Shown here: positions 1-7,608 of the stretch, one piece after another
Numbering within the stretch: the first letter of the stretch is position 1
Layout: each line of letters opens with the position of its first letter
Assembly: GCA_934632155.1 (NCBI GenBank)
Contig: CAKTXZ010000004.1
Location: forward strand, 62,001-126,000
Length of the DNA: 64,000 nt
Direction: 5' to 3'
Source of the DNA: an uncultured Clostridia bacterium
Lineage (GTDB): Bacteria; Bacillota; Clostridia; Christensenellales; Aristaeellaceae
The notes under the pieces: model-generated
Told to the model about the DNA's origin: nothing
Databases searched by the model: none
Seen by the model: only the letters and a program-made list of their open reading frames with translations
Program-made: the position numbers and the translations under genes

Positions 1-1062
1 CAGCAGGCGCACCTCGCCGATTTCCTGTCCCGCCCGAACCGGCGCGTTAAGGGCCTCCGGCAGCGCGGCCTCGAAGCTAAGACGGCTTTGCTGGCCGTTT
101 TTAAGCAGCATGCTCAGCCCCTTGCCCAGCGCGGCGTCCACCTCGTCCCGCGCGCCCATGCTGACCTTCACCCGCCTGCCCAGCAAATCGCCCGCCTGCG
201 CCACCTGCACGCGCGCGTAGTTGGCAAAGCCGTAATCCATCATCGCACGCGCCTCGTCAAAGCGTGTCTGGCTCTTGGGCACGCCCAGCACCACGGCAAT
301 CAGGCGCAGCCCGCCGCGCTCCGCCGTGGCGGAAAGGCAGTATTTGGCTTCGTTGGTCGATCCTGTCTTGAAGCCGTCGCAATCCCGATAAAATCGCACC
401 AGACGATTGGTGTTGGTTAAATCCGTCGTACGGCCGGACGGATGCGTCAGCGTGTCGAGCCAGACGGAGGAAAGCGAAAAATAGTCCGGGTGCCTCGCCA
501 TTTCGCAGGAAATCCGCGCCACGTCGCGTGCGGAGGTATACTGCCCCTGAACGGGAAGACCGGTGCAGTTGACATAATGCGTGTTGTCAAGCCCCATCTC
601 CGCGGCACGCTCGTTCATCAGTGCGACGAAGGCCTCCTCCGTTCCGGCTACATATTCGGCCAGCGCCACGGCGCTGTCATTCCCGCTGGCGATCACGGTA
701 CCCTTGAGCAAATCCCGCAGCGGGTAGGTCGCGTGCGCGTCCAGCAGCGCCTGCGAGCCGGGCTGCGCGGCGGCGTTGGGCGATACGGTAATCTTGTCCT
801 CCATGCCGATTTCGCCCGCGTCCAGCCTTTCAAAAAGCAGCAGCAGCGTCATCAGCTTGGTTACGGAGGCCACAGGCCGCCGCTCGTCCGCGTTCTTTTC
901 AAAGATCACCGCACCGTTTTCCGCCTCCAGCAGAATGGCGCTGGGCGCGGTCAGGGTAATAGGCGGTTCGCCCTCCAGCGGCTCCGCCCGTGCGGCGGCC
1001 GACACGCAAAGCAGCGTTGCCGCGCACAGCAGCGCGGCTGTTAAACGATGAAAACGGGTCAT
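1..1062 (-). CDS. dacF: D-alanyl-D-alanine carboxypeptidase, DacF/PBP5 type (3' end outside window)
   Basis: Serine D,D-carboxypeptidase that trims the terminal D-Ala from peptidoglycan stem peptides outside the membrane. The visible 354 codons open with a signal peptide (about residues 1-26) and contain the three penicillin-binding motifs in order: SVTK at 66-69 (active-site Ser66), SGN at 126-128 and KTG at 232-234. After the catalytic domain comes the start of the C-terminal beta domain of the family; the stop codon lies beyond base 1. The start at 1062 is preceded by GGAGG but lies inside a long hairpin (separate entry). It follows the TPR gene by 66 bp on the same strand, so it is probably the last visible gene of the hflX-vanY operon. 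The DacF/PBP5 family assignment is firm; the exact paralogue symbol is not. Confidence 0.93.
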   Translation of the reverse strand, partial: MTRFHRLTAALLCAATLLCVSAAARAEPLEGEPPITLTAPSAILLEAENGAVIFEKNADERRPVASVTKLMTLLLLFERLDAGEIGMEDKITVSPNAAAQPGSQALLDAHATYPLRDLLKGTVIASGNDSAVALAEYVAGTEEAFVALMNERAAEMGLDNTHYVNCTGLPVQGQYTSARDVARISCEMARHPDYFSLSSVWLDTLTHPSGRTTDLTNTNRLVRFYRDCDGFKTGSTNEAKYCLSATAERGGLRLIAVVLGVPKSQTRFDEARAMMDYGFANYARVQVAQAGDLLGRRVKVSMGARDEVDAALGKGLSMLLKNGQQSRLSFEAALPEALNAPVRAGQEIGEVRLL

Positions 1063-1104
1063 GCAGCATTCCTCCTTTTAATCGGAATTAGCATGACCCG
1101 TTTT
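1051..1104 (-). promoter_or_regulatory. Perfect 14-bp inverted repeat enclosing the dacF start codon
   Basis: AAAACGGGTCATGC (1051-1064) and GCATGACCCGTTTT (1091-1104) are exact reverse complements. Read on the minus strand, the hairpin places the dacF ATG and its first codons in one arm and the GGAGG ribosome site in the 26-nt loop. A smaller ATTCC/GGAAT pairing inside the loop would also cover part of the Shine-Dalgarno region. There is no T-tract, so it does not look like a simple terminator. A role in holding back dacF translation is inferred. Confidence 0.75.
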
Positions 1105-1128
1105 GGCAGAATTTATTCGATGCGGCCC

Positions 1129-1830
1129 TCAGGCGCGAAGCCTTGCCAAATCGCTTTCGATCATTTCTCGCTTGGCGTAATTCAAGGGTGAGAAGCGCCC
1201 CTCCGCCGCCTTTTCCAGCTTGGCGATCGCGGCGGCCTTGTCGCCCGCCTCCTCGTCATACTTGGAGAGGAAATACAGCGTATCGATCTGATTATCCTTA
1301 TATTCGAGCGCCTTATCAAAATACTTCTTCGCTTTTTCCTTGTCGCCCAGCAGACGATAATACGTCTGCGCCAGATTGTCCAGCGTGATGGGATCCTCGT
1401 CGTCATATTCCAGCGCTTCCAGATTGTATTGCAGCGCCTTTTCGGCGTCGCCGGCTTCAATATACAAAAAGCCCAGCGCCTGATAGGTCATGCCGCAGGG
1501 GCCGCGTTGATGGGAAACCTCCAGCAGATGAATCGCCTTTTCAATTTCGCCCAGCTTATACTGCGCCACGGCGTAATTCATCAGCAGCTGCTGGCGCTTT
1601 TCCTCGTTCATGTCGGGCGCCTTTTCCGCCTTTTTAAGCACTTCCTTGACCTTCAGGTAGTTTTCCTCGCCGCCCTTGCGCAGCAGCAGCACGGAATACG
1701 GCAGCAGGTACGTCGCCTGAATATAGCCGTTCCGATACAATTCCTCATAGACCGCCATCGCGGCGTCCGTTTCACCCTTCTGGTGCAGCATCATCGCCTT
1801 ACGCGCCTTGAACCCGTCCATCAATCCCAT
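1129..1830 (-). CDS. Tetratricopeptide-repeat protein, cytoplasmic
   Basis: A 233-residue protein made almost entirely of helix pairs of the TPR type, for example the repeats around residues 40-60, 75-95, 115-140 and 150-185, where the Gly/Ala, Tyr and Pro positions of the motif can be seen. There is no signal peptide or membrane segment, so it is probably a cytoplasmic scaffold for protein contacts. It begins inside the last codons of the yprB-like gene (10 bp overlap) with AGGAGG just upstream, so the two are translationally coupled. The partner is unknown and I do not recognise a specific family name. Confidence 0.8.
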   Translation of the reverse strand: MGLMDGFKARKAMMLHQKGETDAAMAVYEELYRNGYIQATYLLPYSVLLLRKGGEENYLKVKEVLKKAEKAPDMNEEKRQQLLMNYAVAQYKLGEIEKAIHLLEVSHQRGPCGMTYQALGFLYIEAGDAEKALQYNLEALEYDDEDPITLDNLAQTYYRLLGDKEKAKKYFDKALEYKDNQIDTLYFLSKYDEEAGDKAAAIAKLEKAAEGRFSPLNYAKREMIESDLARLRA

Positions 1831-2945
1831 GTTTTCTTCCTCCTCGCCTTATATAATAGCCGCTGATATCGTTTTTGTAAAGCGCCCATGTCGGCGTTCA
1901 GGTCGTCCGCGGCGTAAAGAATCGCCTTTTTCGTATAATCCAGCGCGCGGGCGATATCGCGCGTTTTATGCTCGCAGATTTTCGCCATTGCAACCATGGG
2001 ATACGCCGCGCCCTGACGGCAGGCAATCATGCGGTTGTAAACCTGCGCCGCTTCGTTCCATTCGCCGCTCCTGCGATAGGATTCCGCCAGACGCAGCCGC
2101 GCCATGGCCGAAAGCGCGTCCCGATCCGCCGCGCGATAACAGACCCGCGCCAAATCATCCCGCCCGCGCTTTTCCATCACACAGCCCAGACTCAGCAGAT
2201 CCTCCGGCTCGTCGGCGCTCAGCGGCGCTGCATGCAGCGTCATCAGCCGGCTCATGATATGCGCCAGCGAGACAATGTCCTGCGCGTTATGGCGCAGCAC
2301 ATCCTCCAAGAGCGAAAAATCGTGGGTTTTCAGATACTGAAAATAGCGTTCGGGCACCAACGCGCCGGGCAGGTCGTCCGTGCGCTCCATGCCCAGCACA
2401 GCCTCCTCCAGCGCAGTCAGGTTGCATCGCCTGATCCGCAGCTTCCAAACCCTGCGCGCCGTGTGCAGCAAATCCACATGCGGCATGGAATCCGTCATGC
2501 GCATTCGCTGCATGGTAAAGCGCGCCTCCAGCAGCGGCATATCAAAGGAAAGCCCGTTAAAGGTGCACAGCACGCGAAAACGTGACAGCGCCTGCGCCAC
2601 AGCCTGCAGCAGGAAGGGCTCCTCGTCATAGTCGCGCATCATGTACTGGCGCACATGAAAGCCGTCCTGCGCAAAGAACCCCAGCCCCACCAGAAACGCC
2701 ACCGTCCCGGCTCCATGGGAAAGGCCGGTGGTTTCCGTATCCAGAAACAGAATATCCTCCCGCCGGCAATCGGGATAATCACGCCCCTGCAGCAGAAACA
2801 GCGTTTCGCCCGCAATCGCCTCCGGCAGGGAAAAGGCCTCGAGCGGCGTTACGCTCTCGCGCAGATAGCAATCAACCGCGCGCGGCGTTTGCAGCTTTGA
2901 AACGGGCGCAGCCGCGCGCAGCCTCTCGCGCAAGGAAGACGCCAT
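1821..2945 (-). CDS. YprB-like protein with RNase H-fold exonuclease domain and TPR tail
   Basis: The 374-residue product carries a DEDD-type exonuclease fold. A DTETTG motif near residue 87 gives the first acidic pair, NGLSFD near 150 a second acidic site, and HNAQDIVSL near 218 the last His/Asp site. The remaining 120 residues are TPR-like helices (CYRAADRDA, AAQVYNRMI). This is the layout of the Firmicute YprB family, annotated as ribonuclease H-like and of unknown physiological substrate. It starts 1 bp after the stop of the upstream VanY gene and overlaps the following TPR gene by 10 bp. The nuclease activity is inferred from motifs only. Confidence 0.85.
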   Translation of the reverse strand: MASSLRERLRAAAPVSKLQTPRAVDCYLRESVTPLEAFSLPEAIAGETLFLLQGRDYPDCRREDILFLDTETTGLSHGAGTVAFLVGLGFFAQDGFHVRQYMMRDYDEEPFLLQAVAQALSRFRVLCTFNGLSFDMPLLEARFTMQRMRMTDSMPHVDLLHTARRVWKLRIRRCNLTALEEAVLGMERTDDLPGALVPERYFQYLKTHDFSLLEDVLRHNAQDIVSLAHIMSRLMTLHAAPLSADEPEDLLSLGCVMEKRGRDDLARVCYRAADRDALSAMARLRLAESYRRSGEWNEAAQVYNRMIACRQGAAYPMVAMAKICEHKTRDIARALDYTKKAILYAADDLNADMGALQKRYQRLLYKARRKKTWD

Positions 2946-2946
2946 C

Positions 2947-3813
2947 TCACTTCACCTTCCCGCTCAGCGCGTCCTCAAGGCTCACGCCGTCAGGCAGAAC
3001 ATACGCCGTCATTTCCGCAAGGGTCGCCTGCCGCTGCGCCTGCGTTTCGCACGCTGCGTCGCAAATTTCCTCATACATTTCGCCGCCGCCGTAAAGCAAA
3101 TCCTGAACCAGCGCGTAGAGAAGATAGGCGTTTCCCTCCCGCAGCACATATTCGGGCAGCTGCCGCGCCGCTTCGGCATACGTTTCATAGGGAATATTCA
3201 GCCACTGCACGGCGGCGGCGTGGTTAACGCCCAGATAGCGAAAATGCCACGGCTCCGCAGCATAGCCCGTAACGCTCTCCCACTGGGCGCGGTAGCGCAC
3301 GATAAAGCCGAAGCGATGACAGTTCGCGTAGAGCCATTTGCCCTCCGCCGTATCCAAAAAGCCCGCGTTGAGCAGGCGATAGGTATCGCACACGACGTCC
3401 ATCGCCAGCCCGAGCTGATGCTCGCTCGCCCCGGCGGGGGCCACCCTGCGCCATGCCTTTTCCTTGCTGCCGACTGCCTTGACCTTATTATTGAACATCA
3501 CCTGCTGCAGGCCGTAGGCGCGGTAGCCCGACACCGCCAGCAGCGTATAGCCCTGTTCGCTCTTGGCTGCCGAAAACATTTCCTCCAGCGCCCGCGCCGC
3601 CTCGGGGCGAAGATAAATGCTCTTGGCCTGATCCTTTTTATTGGTCGGCACATTGGGCAGCACCAGATCCTGCGGCACATAGTTTTTGGTAATTTTCTGT
3701 TCCCGGTTCACCACGCGCAGCACGCCGTCGTCGTCAAAAACGTCCGCGCGCGCACCAACGCACACCAGCAGCGCCATGATGCCCAGCAGCAGCGCCGCCA
3801 TTCGCCTTTTCAT
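2947..3813 (-). CDS. VanY-like D,D-carboxypeptidase (M15B), third of three tandem copies
   Basis: A 288-residue exported zinc peptidase expected to remove the C-terminal D-Ala of peptidoglycan precursors. It has an N-terminal signal peptide (residues 1-23), the zinc-site motif SEHQLGLAMD near residue 132 and the second motif EPWHFRYLG near 186. Together these give the His, Asp, catalytic Glu and His of the M15 fold. About 70 residues beyond the catalytic core resemble the tail of the neighbouring copy. The start at 3813 has GAGG spaced properly upstream. It lies 27 bp after the second copy and 1 bp before yprB. Confidence 0.88.
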   Translation of the reverse strand: MKRRMAALLLGIMALLVCVGARADVFDDDGVLRVVNREQKITKNYVPQDLVLPNVPTNKKDQAKSIYLRPEAARALEEMFSAAKSEQGYTLLAVSGYRAYGLQQVMFNNKVKAVGSKEKAWRRVAPAGASEHQLGLAMDVVCDTYRLLNAGFLDTAEGKWLYANCHRFGFIVRYRAQWESVTGYAAEPWHFRYLGVNHAAAVQWLNIPYETYAEAARQLPEYVLREGNAYLLYALVQDLLYGGGEMYEEICDAACETQAQRQATLAEMTAYVLPDGVSLEDALSGKVK

Positions 3814-3840
3814 TTTGCCGCTTCCTCCGCCGTATCTTCG

Positions 3841-4641
3841 TCAAAAAATGGAAATTTCTTCTTCTCCGTCCTCCGATTTGTCCACCACGTTCACAGGGTT
3901 CAGCCGCGCGCGGCTGCGCAGCAGCTCCTCAAAATCGCCGCCGCGCGCCGCGTAATCGTTCAGATACGCATGGTATTCGGCGGTAAACTCCTCCAGCGAC
4001 AGGTGCTTTTCCATGATGTATTCGGCAGCCTCAGGGCCGACATAGCGAAAATGCCACGGCTCGTATTTGATGCCGGTGCTTTCTTCCTTATCCTCCATAT
4101 AGCGCAAAATGAAGCCGAAATCCTGACAATTGTCATACAGCCACCGCGCCTCGGCCGTTTCGCCGAAGTACTTGTTCATGCCGTCCTTCTGCGTCCATTC
4201 ATAATTGAGAATGTCCACGCCGAGCCCGGTCTGATGATCGCTCGAGCCCGGATAAGCCACCAGCCCGTCGTCCCGGCCGAGCTTATCCAAACGGTTATAG
4301 TACATGGTTTTCTGGGTACGGTAATTGCGGTAGGCGCTCTTCACATAAAGCGTATAGCCCGCCTCGCCCGCCGCGTCGAACATCGCCTTGAGCGCGGCGT
4401 TGGCTTCCTTGCGCAGCTGGCCCTTTACCACGGCGCGCATGCTCAGCGTCTCCAGATCCTCCGGCTCATAGCTCGCATCCAGCAGCGCGCTGCGGTTGGT
4501 CAGCGTAATGTAGTGCTGCGGATCGTTCAAAATTTCAGGCGCAAGCGGATAATCCCATTCCGGCGCGTCCTGCGCCGACGCGCACAGCGGCAGTGACAGC
4601 AGCAGCGCCGCCAGCAGCGCGATCATTCTGCGCATCTTCAT
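3841..4641 (-). CDS. VanY-like D,D-carboxypeptidase (M15B), second of three tandem copies
   Basis: Exported 266-residue M15B peptidase. The signal peptide (MKMRRMIALLAALLL onward) ends near residue 23. Zinc and catalytic motifs are SDHQTGLGVD and EPWHFRYVG. I place the start at 4641 because GGGGAGG lies just upstream and because its ATGA overlaps the stop of the preceding copy by 4 bp, a sign of translational coupling. A longer frame opens at 4797 but would add an implausible 52-residue basic extension before the signal peptide. The sequence is clearly diverged from the other two copies, so the duplication is not recent. Confidence 0.88.
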   Translation of the reverse strand: MKMRRMIALLAALLLSLPLCASAQDAPEWDYPLAPEILNDPQHYITLTNRSALLDASYEPEDLETLSMRAVVKGQLRKEANAALKAMFDAAGEAGYTLYVKSAYRNYRTQKTMYYNRLDKLGRDDGLVAYPGSSDHQTGLGVDILNYEWTQKDGMNKYFGETAEARWLYDNCQDFGFILRYMEDKEESTGIKYEPWHFRYVGPEAAEYIMEKHLSLEEFTAEYHAYLNDYAARGGDFEELLRSRARLNPVNVVDKSEDGEEEISIF

Positions 4642-5315
4642 TCCTCCCCTCGCGCCGCAAGCGTATCCTTCGCCCGGCGCAGCTGTGCGATATAATCCTC
4701 CAACGGGATATCCATTTCGGCAATGCGCTGCGCATGCTCCTCGCCCACATACCGCACGTGCCACGGCTCGTAGGAATAGCCCGTCGTTTCCGTCCATTCG
4801 GCCTTATAGCGAATGATGAAGCCAAAGCGCGCGCAGTTTTCGCGCACCCATGCGCCCTCGTCCGTATTGCCGAAGCTTTCCGTCAGCGAGCTGTTGCGCT
4901 TGCAGCCCAAATCCATCGCCAGCCCCAGCTGATGCTCGCTCGACCCCGGCGGAGCGACCAGCAGCATCGCCGCCTTCTTGCCGACGGCCTTCACCTTGCG
5001 CTCAAAAATGGCGCTTTGCTGGCCATAGCTGCGATAGCCGGAAACAGCGATCAGCCTGTAGCCCTTTTCCGCCTGCGCGGCGGCGAACATTTTTTCCAGC
5101 GCCCCGGCAGCCTCCTTCCGCATGGTGATGCTGCTGTTGGTCATGGGCACGTCGGGCTTGACCAAATCCTCCGGCACATAGTCCTCTGAAATCATGTACG
5201 AACGGTTGACCAAGAAAAGGTTGCCGCCCAGGCTCATCTGGTCGACATAAGCGTCAATCGTTCCCTGTCCCAGCGCCAGCAGGCTGAGAAAAAGCGTCAG
5301 CAGTTTGGCCAGCAT
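4638..5315 (-). CDS. VanY-like D,D-carboxypeptidase (M15B), first of three tandem copies
   Basis: The shortest copy, 225 residues, with a hydrophobic N-terminus (MLAKLLTLFLSLLALG) acting as signal peptide or anchor. It carries the M15 motifs SEHQLGLAMD and EPWHVRYVG and ends soon after the catalytic domain, without the longer tail of the other two. AAGGAGG precedes the ATG at 5315. It lies 28 bp after hflX on the same strand and overlaps the second copy by 4 bp. Family knowledge: VanY/DacB-type enzymes act on pentapeptides in the wall. A glycopeptide-resistance role is not implied because no vanH/A/X genes are nearby. Confidence 0.87.
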   Translation of the reverse strand: MLAKLLTLFLSLLALGQGTIDAYVDQMSLGGNLFLVNRSYMISEDYVPEDLVKPDVPMTNSSITMRKEAAGALEKMFAAAQAEKGYRLIAVSGYRSYGQQSAIFERKVKAVGKKAAMLLVAPPGSSEHQLGLAMDLGCKRNSSLTESFGNTDEGAWVRENCARFGFIIRYKAEWTETTGYSYEPWHVRYVGEEHAQRIAEMDIPLEDYIAQLRRAKDTLAARGEE

Positions 5316-5343
5316 GGTTTCCTCCTTGGTATCTTGCTCTTAT

Positions 5344-7137
5344 TCAGCGGCCGGGCATTCCCTCGGTTACAAGCTCGGCATAGCGCGCGGCGATTTGCCC
5401 GGCGGCCTCCCCCTTGAGCATCACGGTCACGCGCGCGCCCGCTTCCTCATGCGTTTCCTGCAGGATTCGGCCGCGCTGGCGCAGCTCATTGACCACGCCG
5501 TAGCGGGCGAAGGGAATCATCAGCGTCATTTTTCGCTCGTCGCCGCGAAGCTCTCTGGCAATCGCCTGAAGCAGCGCGTCCACACCGGCGCCCGTCCTTG
5601 CCGACAACGGCAGAGCGCCCGGAATCGATGGCGGCGCGCTTTCGCCCGGCGCGCAGAGATCCTGCTTATTCATCACCTCAAGGCGCGGCTGATGTTCCGC
5701 GCCGATCTGGGCAAGCACCTGCTCCACCACGGCATGCTGTGCGGCGCAGTCCGGCGACGACGCGTCCGAAACGATCACAATCAGGTCGGCCAGCGCCGCT
5801 TCCTCCAGCGTGGATTGGAACGCCTCGATCAAATCATGCGGCAGCTTGCTGATGAAGCCGACCGTATCCACCAGCAAAAATTCATCGCCGCCGGGCAGCG
5901 TCACCCTCCGCGATACTGCGTCCAGCGTGGCAAACAGCTTGTTCTCGGCATACACCCCGGCGTCGGTCACGCGGTTGAGCAGCGTGGATTTTCCGGTGTT
6001 CGTGTAGCCTACCAGCGCGACGACGGGCACCGCGTTTTTCTCGCGGCTCTTCCTGCGCAGCTGACGCTGGCGCTGCAGCGCGTCCAGATCGCGCTTGAGG
6101 CCGGTAATCTGCTCGCGGATACGGCGGCGGTCGATTTCCAGCTTGCTTTCGCCCGGGCCGCGCGTGCCGATGCCGCCGCCAAGGCGCGAAAGAATCAGTC
6201 CCTGCCCAATCAGGCGGCCGGCGCGGTATTTGAGCTGCGCCAGCTGCACCTGCAGCTTGCCCTCGCCCGACTTTGCGCGTTGGGCGAAAATATCCAGAAT
6301 CAGCGTGGTGCGGTCGACCACCTTCACGCCGATAAGCTCCTCCAGATTGCGCGTCTGCGCGCCCGTCAGCTCATCGTCGAAGATGACCACGTCCGCCTCC
6401 AGCGCCTGCGCGTCCAATTGCAGCTGCGCCGCCTTGCCGCTGCCGACGTAGGTAGCCGTATCGGGCTTGGGGCGCTTCTGAAAGGATGTGCCCACCACCT
6501 GCGCGCCCGCGCTTTGCGCCAGCGCGGCCAGCTCCTCCAGCGATTTTTCGCTGTCGATGCCCACCAGCAGCGCACGCTCGGGAGCGTCTGCCGCCGCGTC
6601 CTCGCCCTGCAGCACGCGCTCGTCCGCAAGCGCGATTTCATGCATCCATTCCCGCTGCGGCAGCTTTCGCAGCGGATGAACCGCCGTTTCCTCAATGCCG
6701 GGCACGCCCTGAACGCGCTCGGTCAGGAACGCGGCGCTCACGCCCGTCACGCGGCCCGCCGCGTCCACGCCCACGGCGCACATGCTGTCCAGCATCAACG
6801 ACCGCAGCGCCGCCAGATCAACGTCCGAAAGCTCCGCCGAGCCGCCCGGATGCGTATGAATGCAGCGCACGCACGAAAGCCGTCTGGCGTTCCTGCGCAA
6901 GCGCAAATCCATCAGCGGCACGCTGTCCGTCACGCCCACCGTCACATCCAGCACATCGCCGTCCCTGCTGACATAGACGGCGATTTCCCTGTTCAAAGCG
7001 CACGAATGCCGCGCAAGCTCCGTCAGGAGATCGCGCGGCGCAAATTCGTCCGTATCAAAGGGACAGTCGTAAATCGCCGCCAGCTCCGCCAGCTGCGAAT
7101 CGCGAACGCCCGCCGTATTTCCGTGTACTTCCGGCAT
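5344..7137 (-). CDS. hflX: GTPase HflX with N-terminal JAMM-like domain
   Basis: HflX is a ribosome-associated GTPase that splits stalled or stressed 70S ribosomes. The 597-residue protein has the HflX N-domain (about 185-360), with glycine-rich GGGIGTRGPGE and the coiled linker, then the G domain: G1 GYTNTGKST (377-385), G3 DTVGF (424-428) and NKQD for guanine specificity. It is about 170 residues longer than a typical 430-residue HflX. The extra N-terminal part holds HTHPGGSAELSDVD at 94-107, which fits the zinc-binding JAMM/MPN+ pattern H-x-H-x7-S-x2-D, with Glu51 as a candidate for the upstream acid. AAAGGAG supports the start at 7137. It begins 30 bp after nifU. Confidence 0.93.
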   Translation of the reverse strand: MPEVHGNTAGVRDSQLAELAAIYDCPFDTDEFAPRDLLTELARHSCALNREIAVYVSRDGDVLDVTVGVTDSVPLMDLRLRRNARRLSCVRCIHTHPGGSAELSDVDLAALRSLMLDSMCAVGVDAAGRVTGVSAAFLTERVQGVPGIEETAVHPLRKLPQREWMHEIALADERVLQGEDAAADAPERALLVGIDSEKSLEELAALAQSAGAQVVGTSFQKRPKPDTATYVGSGKAAQLQLDAQALEADVVIFDDELTGAQTRNLEELIGVKVVDRTTLILDIFAQRAKSGEGKLQVQLAQLKYRAGRLIGQGLILSRLGGGIGTRGPGESKLEIDRRRIREQITGLKRDLDALQRQRQLRRKSREKNAVPVVALVGYTNTGKSTLLNRVTDAGVYAENKLFATLDAVSRRVTLPGGDEFLLVDTVGFISKLPHDLIEAFQSTLEEAALADLIVIVSDASSPDCAAQHAVVEQVLAQIGAEHQPRLEVMNKQDLCAPGESAPPSIPGALPLSARTGAGVDALLQAIARELRGDERKMTLMIPFARYGVVNELRQRGRILQETHEEAGARVTVMLKGEAAGQIAARYAELVTEGMPGR

Positions 7138-7167
7138 ACAGGCTCCTTTCCCGGAGCGCCTTATTGG

Positions 7168-7542
7168 TTATTCGCCCGGGTGATTCTTCATATAATCCTC
7201 CACTGCGGCGTGGATGGCCTCCTCCGCCAGCAGGGAGCAATGCATTTTCACGGGCGGCAGGCCGTCCAGCGCCTCCGCCACCGCCTTATTGGTCAGCTTC
7301 AGCGCTTCCTCCAGCGTTTTGCCCTTCACCATTTCCGTGGCCATGGAGGACGTGGCGATCGCCGCGCCGCAGCCAAAGGTCTTAAACTTTACATCCTCGA
7401 TGACGCCGTTCTTGACCTTGAGATACATTTTCATAATATCGCCACACTTGGCGTTGCCCACTGTGCCTACGCCGTTCGCGTCGGGAATTTCGCCGACATT
7501 GCGGGGGTTAGAAAAATGATCCATCACTTTTTCGCTATACAT
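7168..7542 (-). CDS. nifU: Iron-sulfur cluster assembly scaffold, NifU/IscU type
   Basis: A scaffold on which [2Fe-2S]/[4Fe-4S] clusters are built from sulfur supplied by the cysteine desulfurase encoded upstream. The 124-residue protein begins with the family signature YSEKVMDHFSNPRNVG and keeps the three ligand cysteines in NAKCGD (about 34), FGCGAA (about 60) and MHCSLLAEEA (about 104). It is a stand-alone N-domain and lacks the ferredoxin-like and C-terminal NifU domains. The gene lies between nifS and hflX, with GGAGGA ahead of the ATG. Confidence 0.95.
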   Translation of the reverse strand: MYSEKVMDHFSNPRNVGEIPDANGVGTVGNAKCGDIMKMYLKVKNGVIEDVKFKTFGCGAAIATSSMATEMVKGKTLEEALKLTNKAVAEALDGLPPVKMHCSLLAEEAIHAAVEDYMKNHPGE

Positions 7543-7608
7543 GATTGAAATTCCTCCTATATTCTATGAATGGCGCAAGGTTTTACATTTCACGGCGCAG
7601 CCGGCCCG

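Noticed and set aside
2947..5315. Vancomycin-resistance cluster
   Set aside because: VanY-like enzymes alone are ordinary wall enzymes; vanH, vanA/B-type ligase, vanX and the VanRS pair are missing.
5305..7548. A very long open frame (747 codons) on the plus strand opposite hflX and nifU
   Set aside because: It is antisense to strongly recognisable genes, is rich in Arg/His/Gln with no domain, and results from the high G+C content lowering stop-codon frequency. The 800-codon frame opposite the NlpC and ade genes (24737-27139) is rejected for the same reason.
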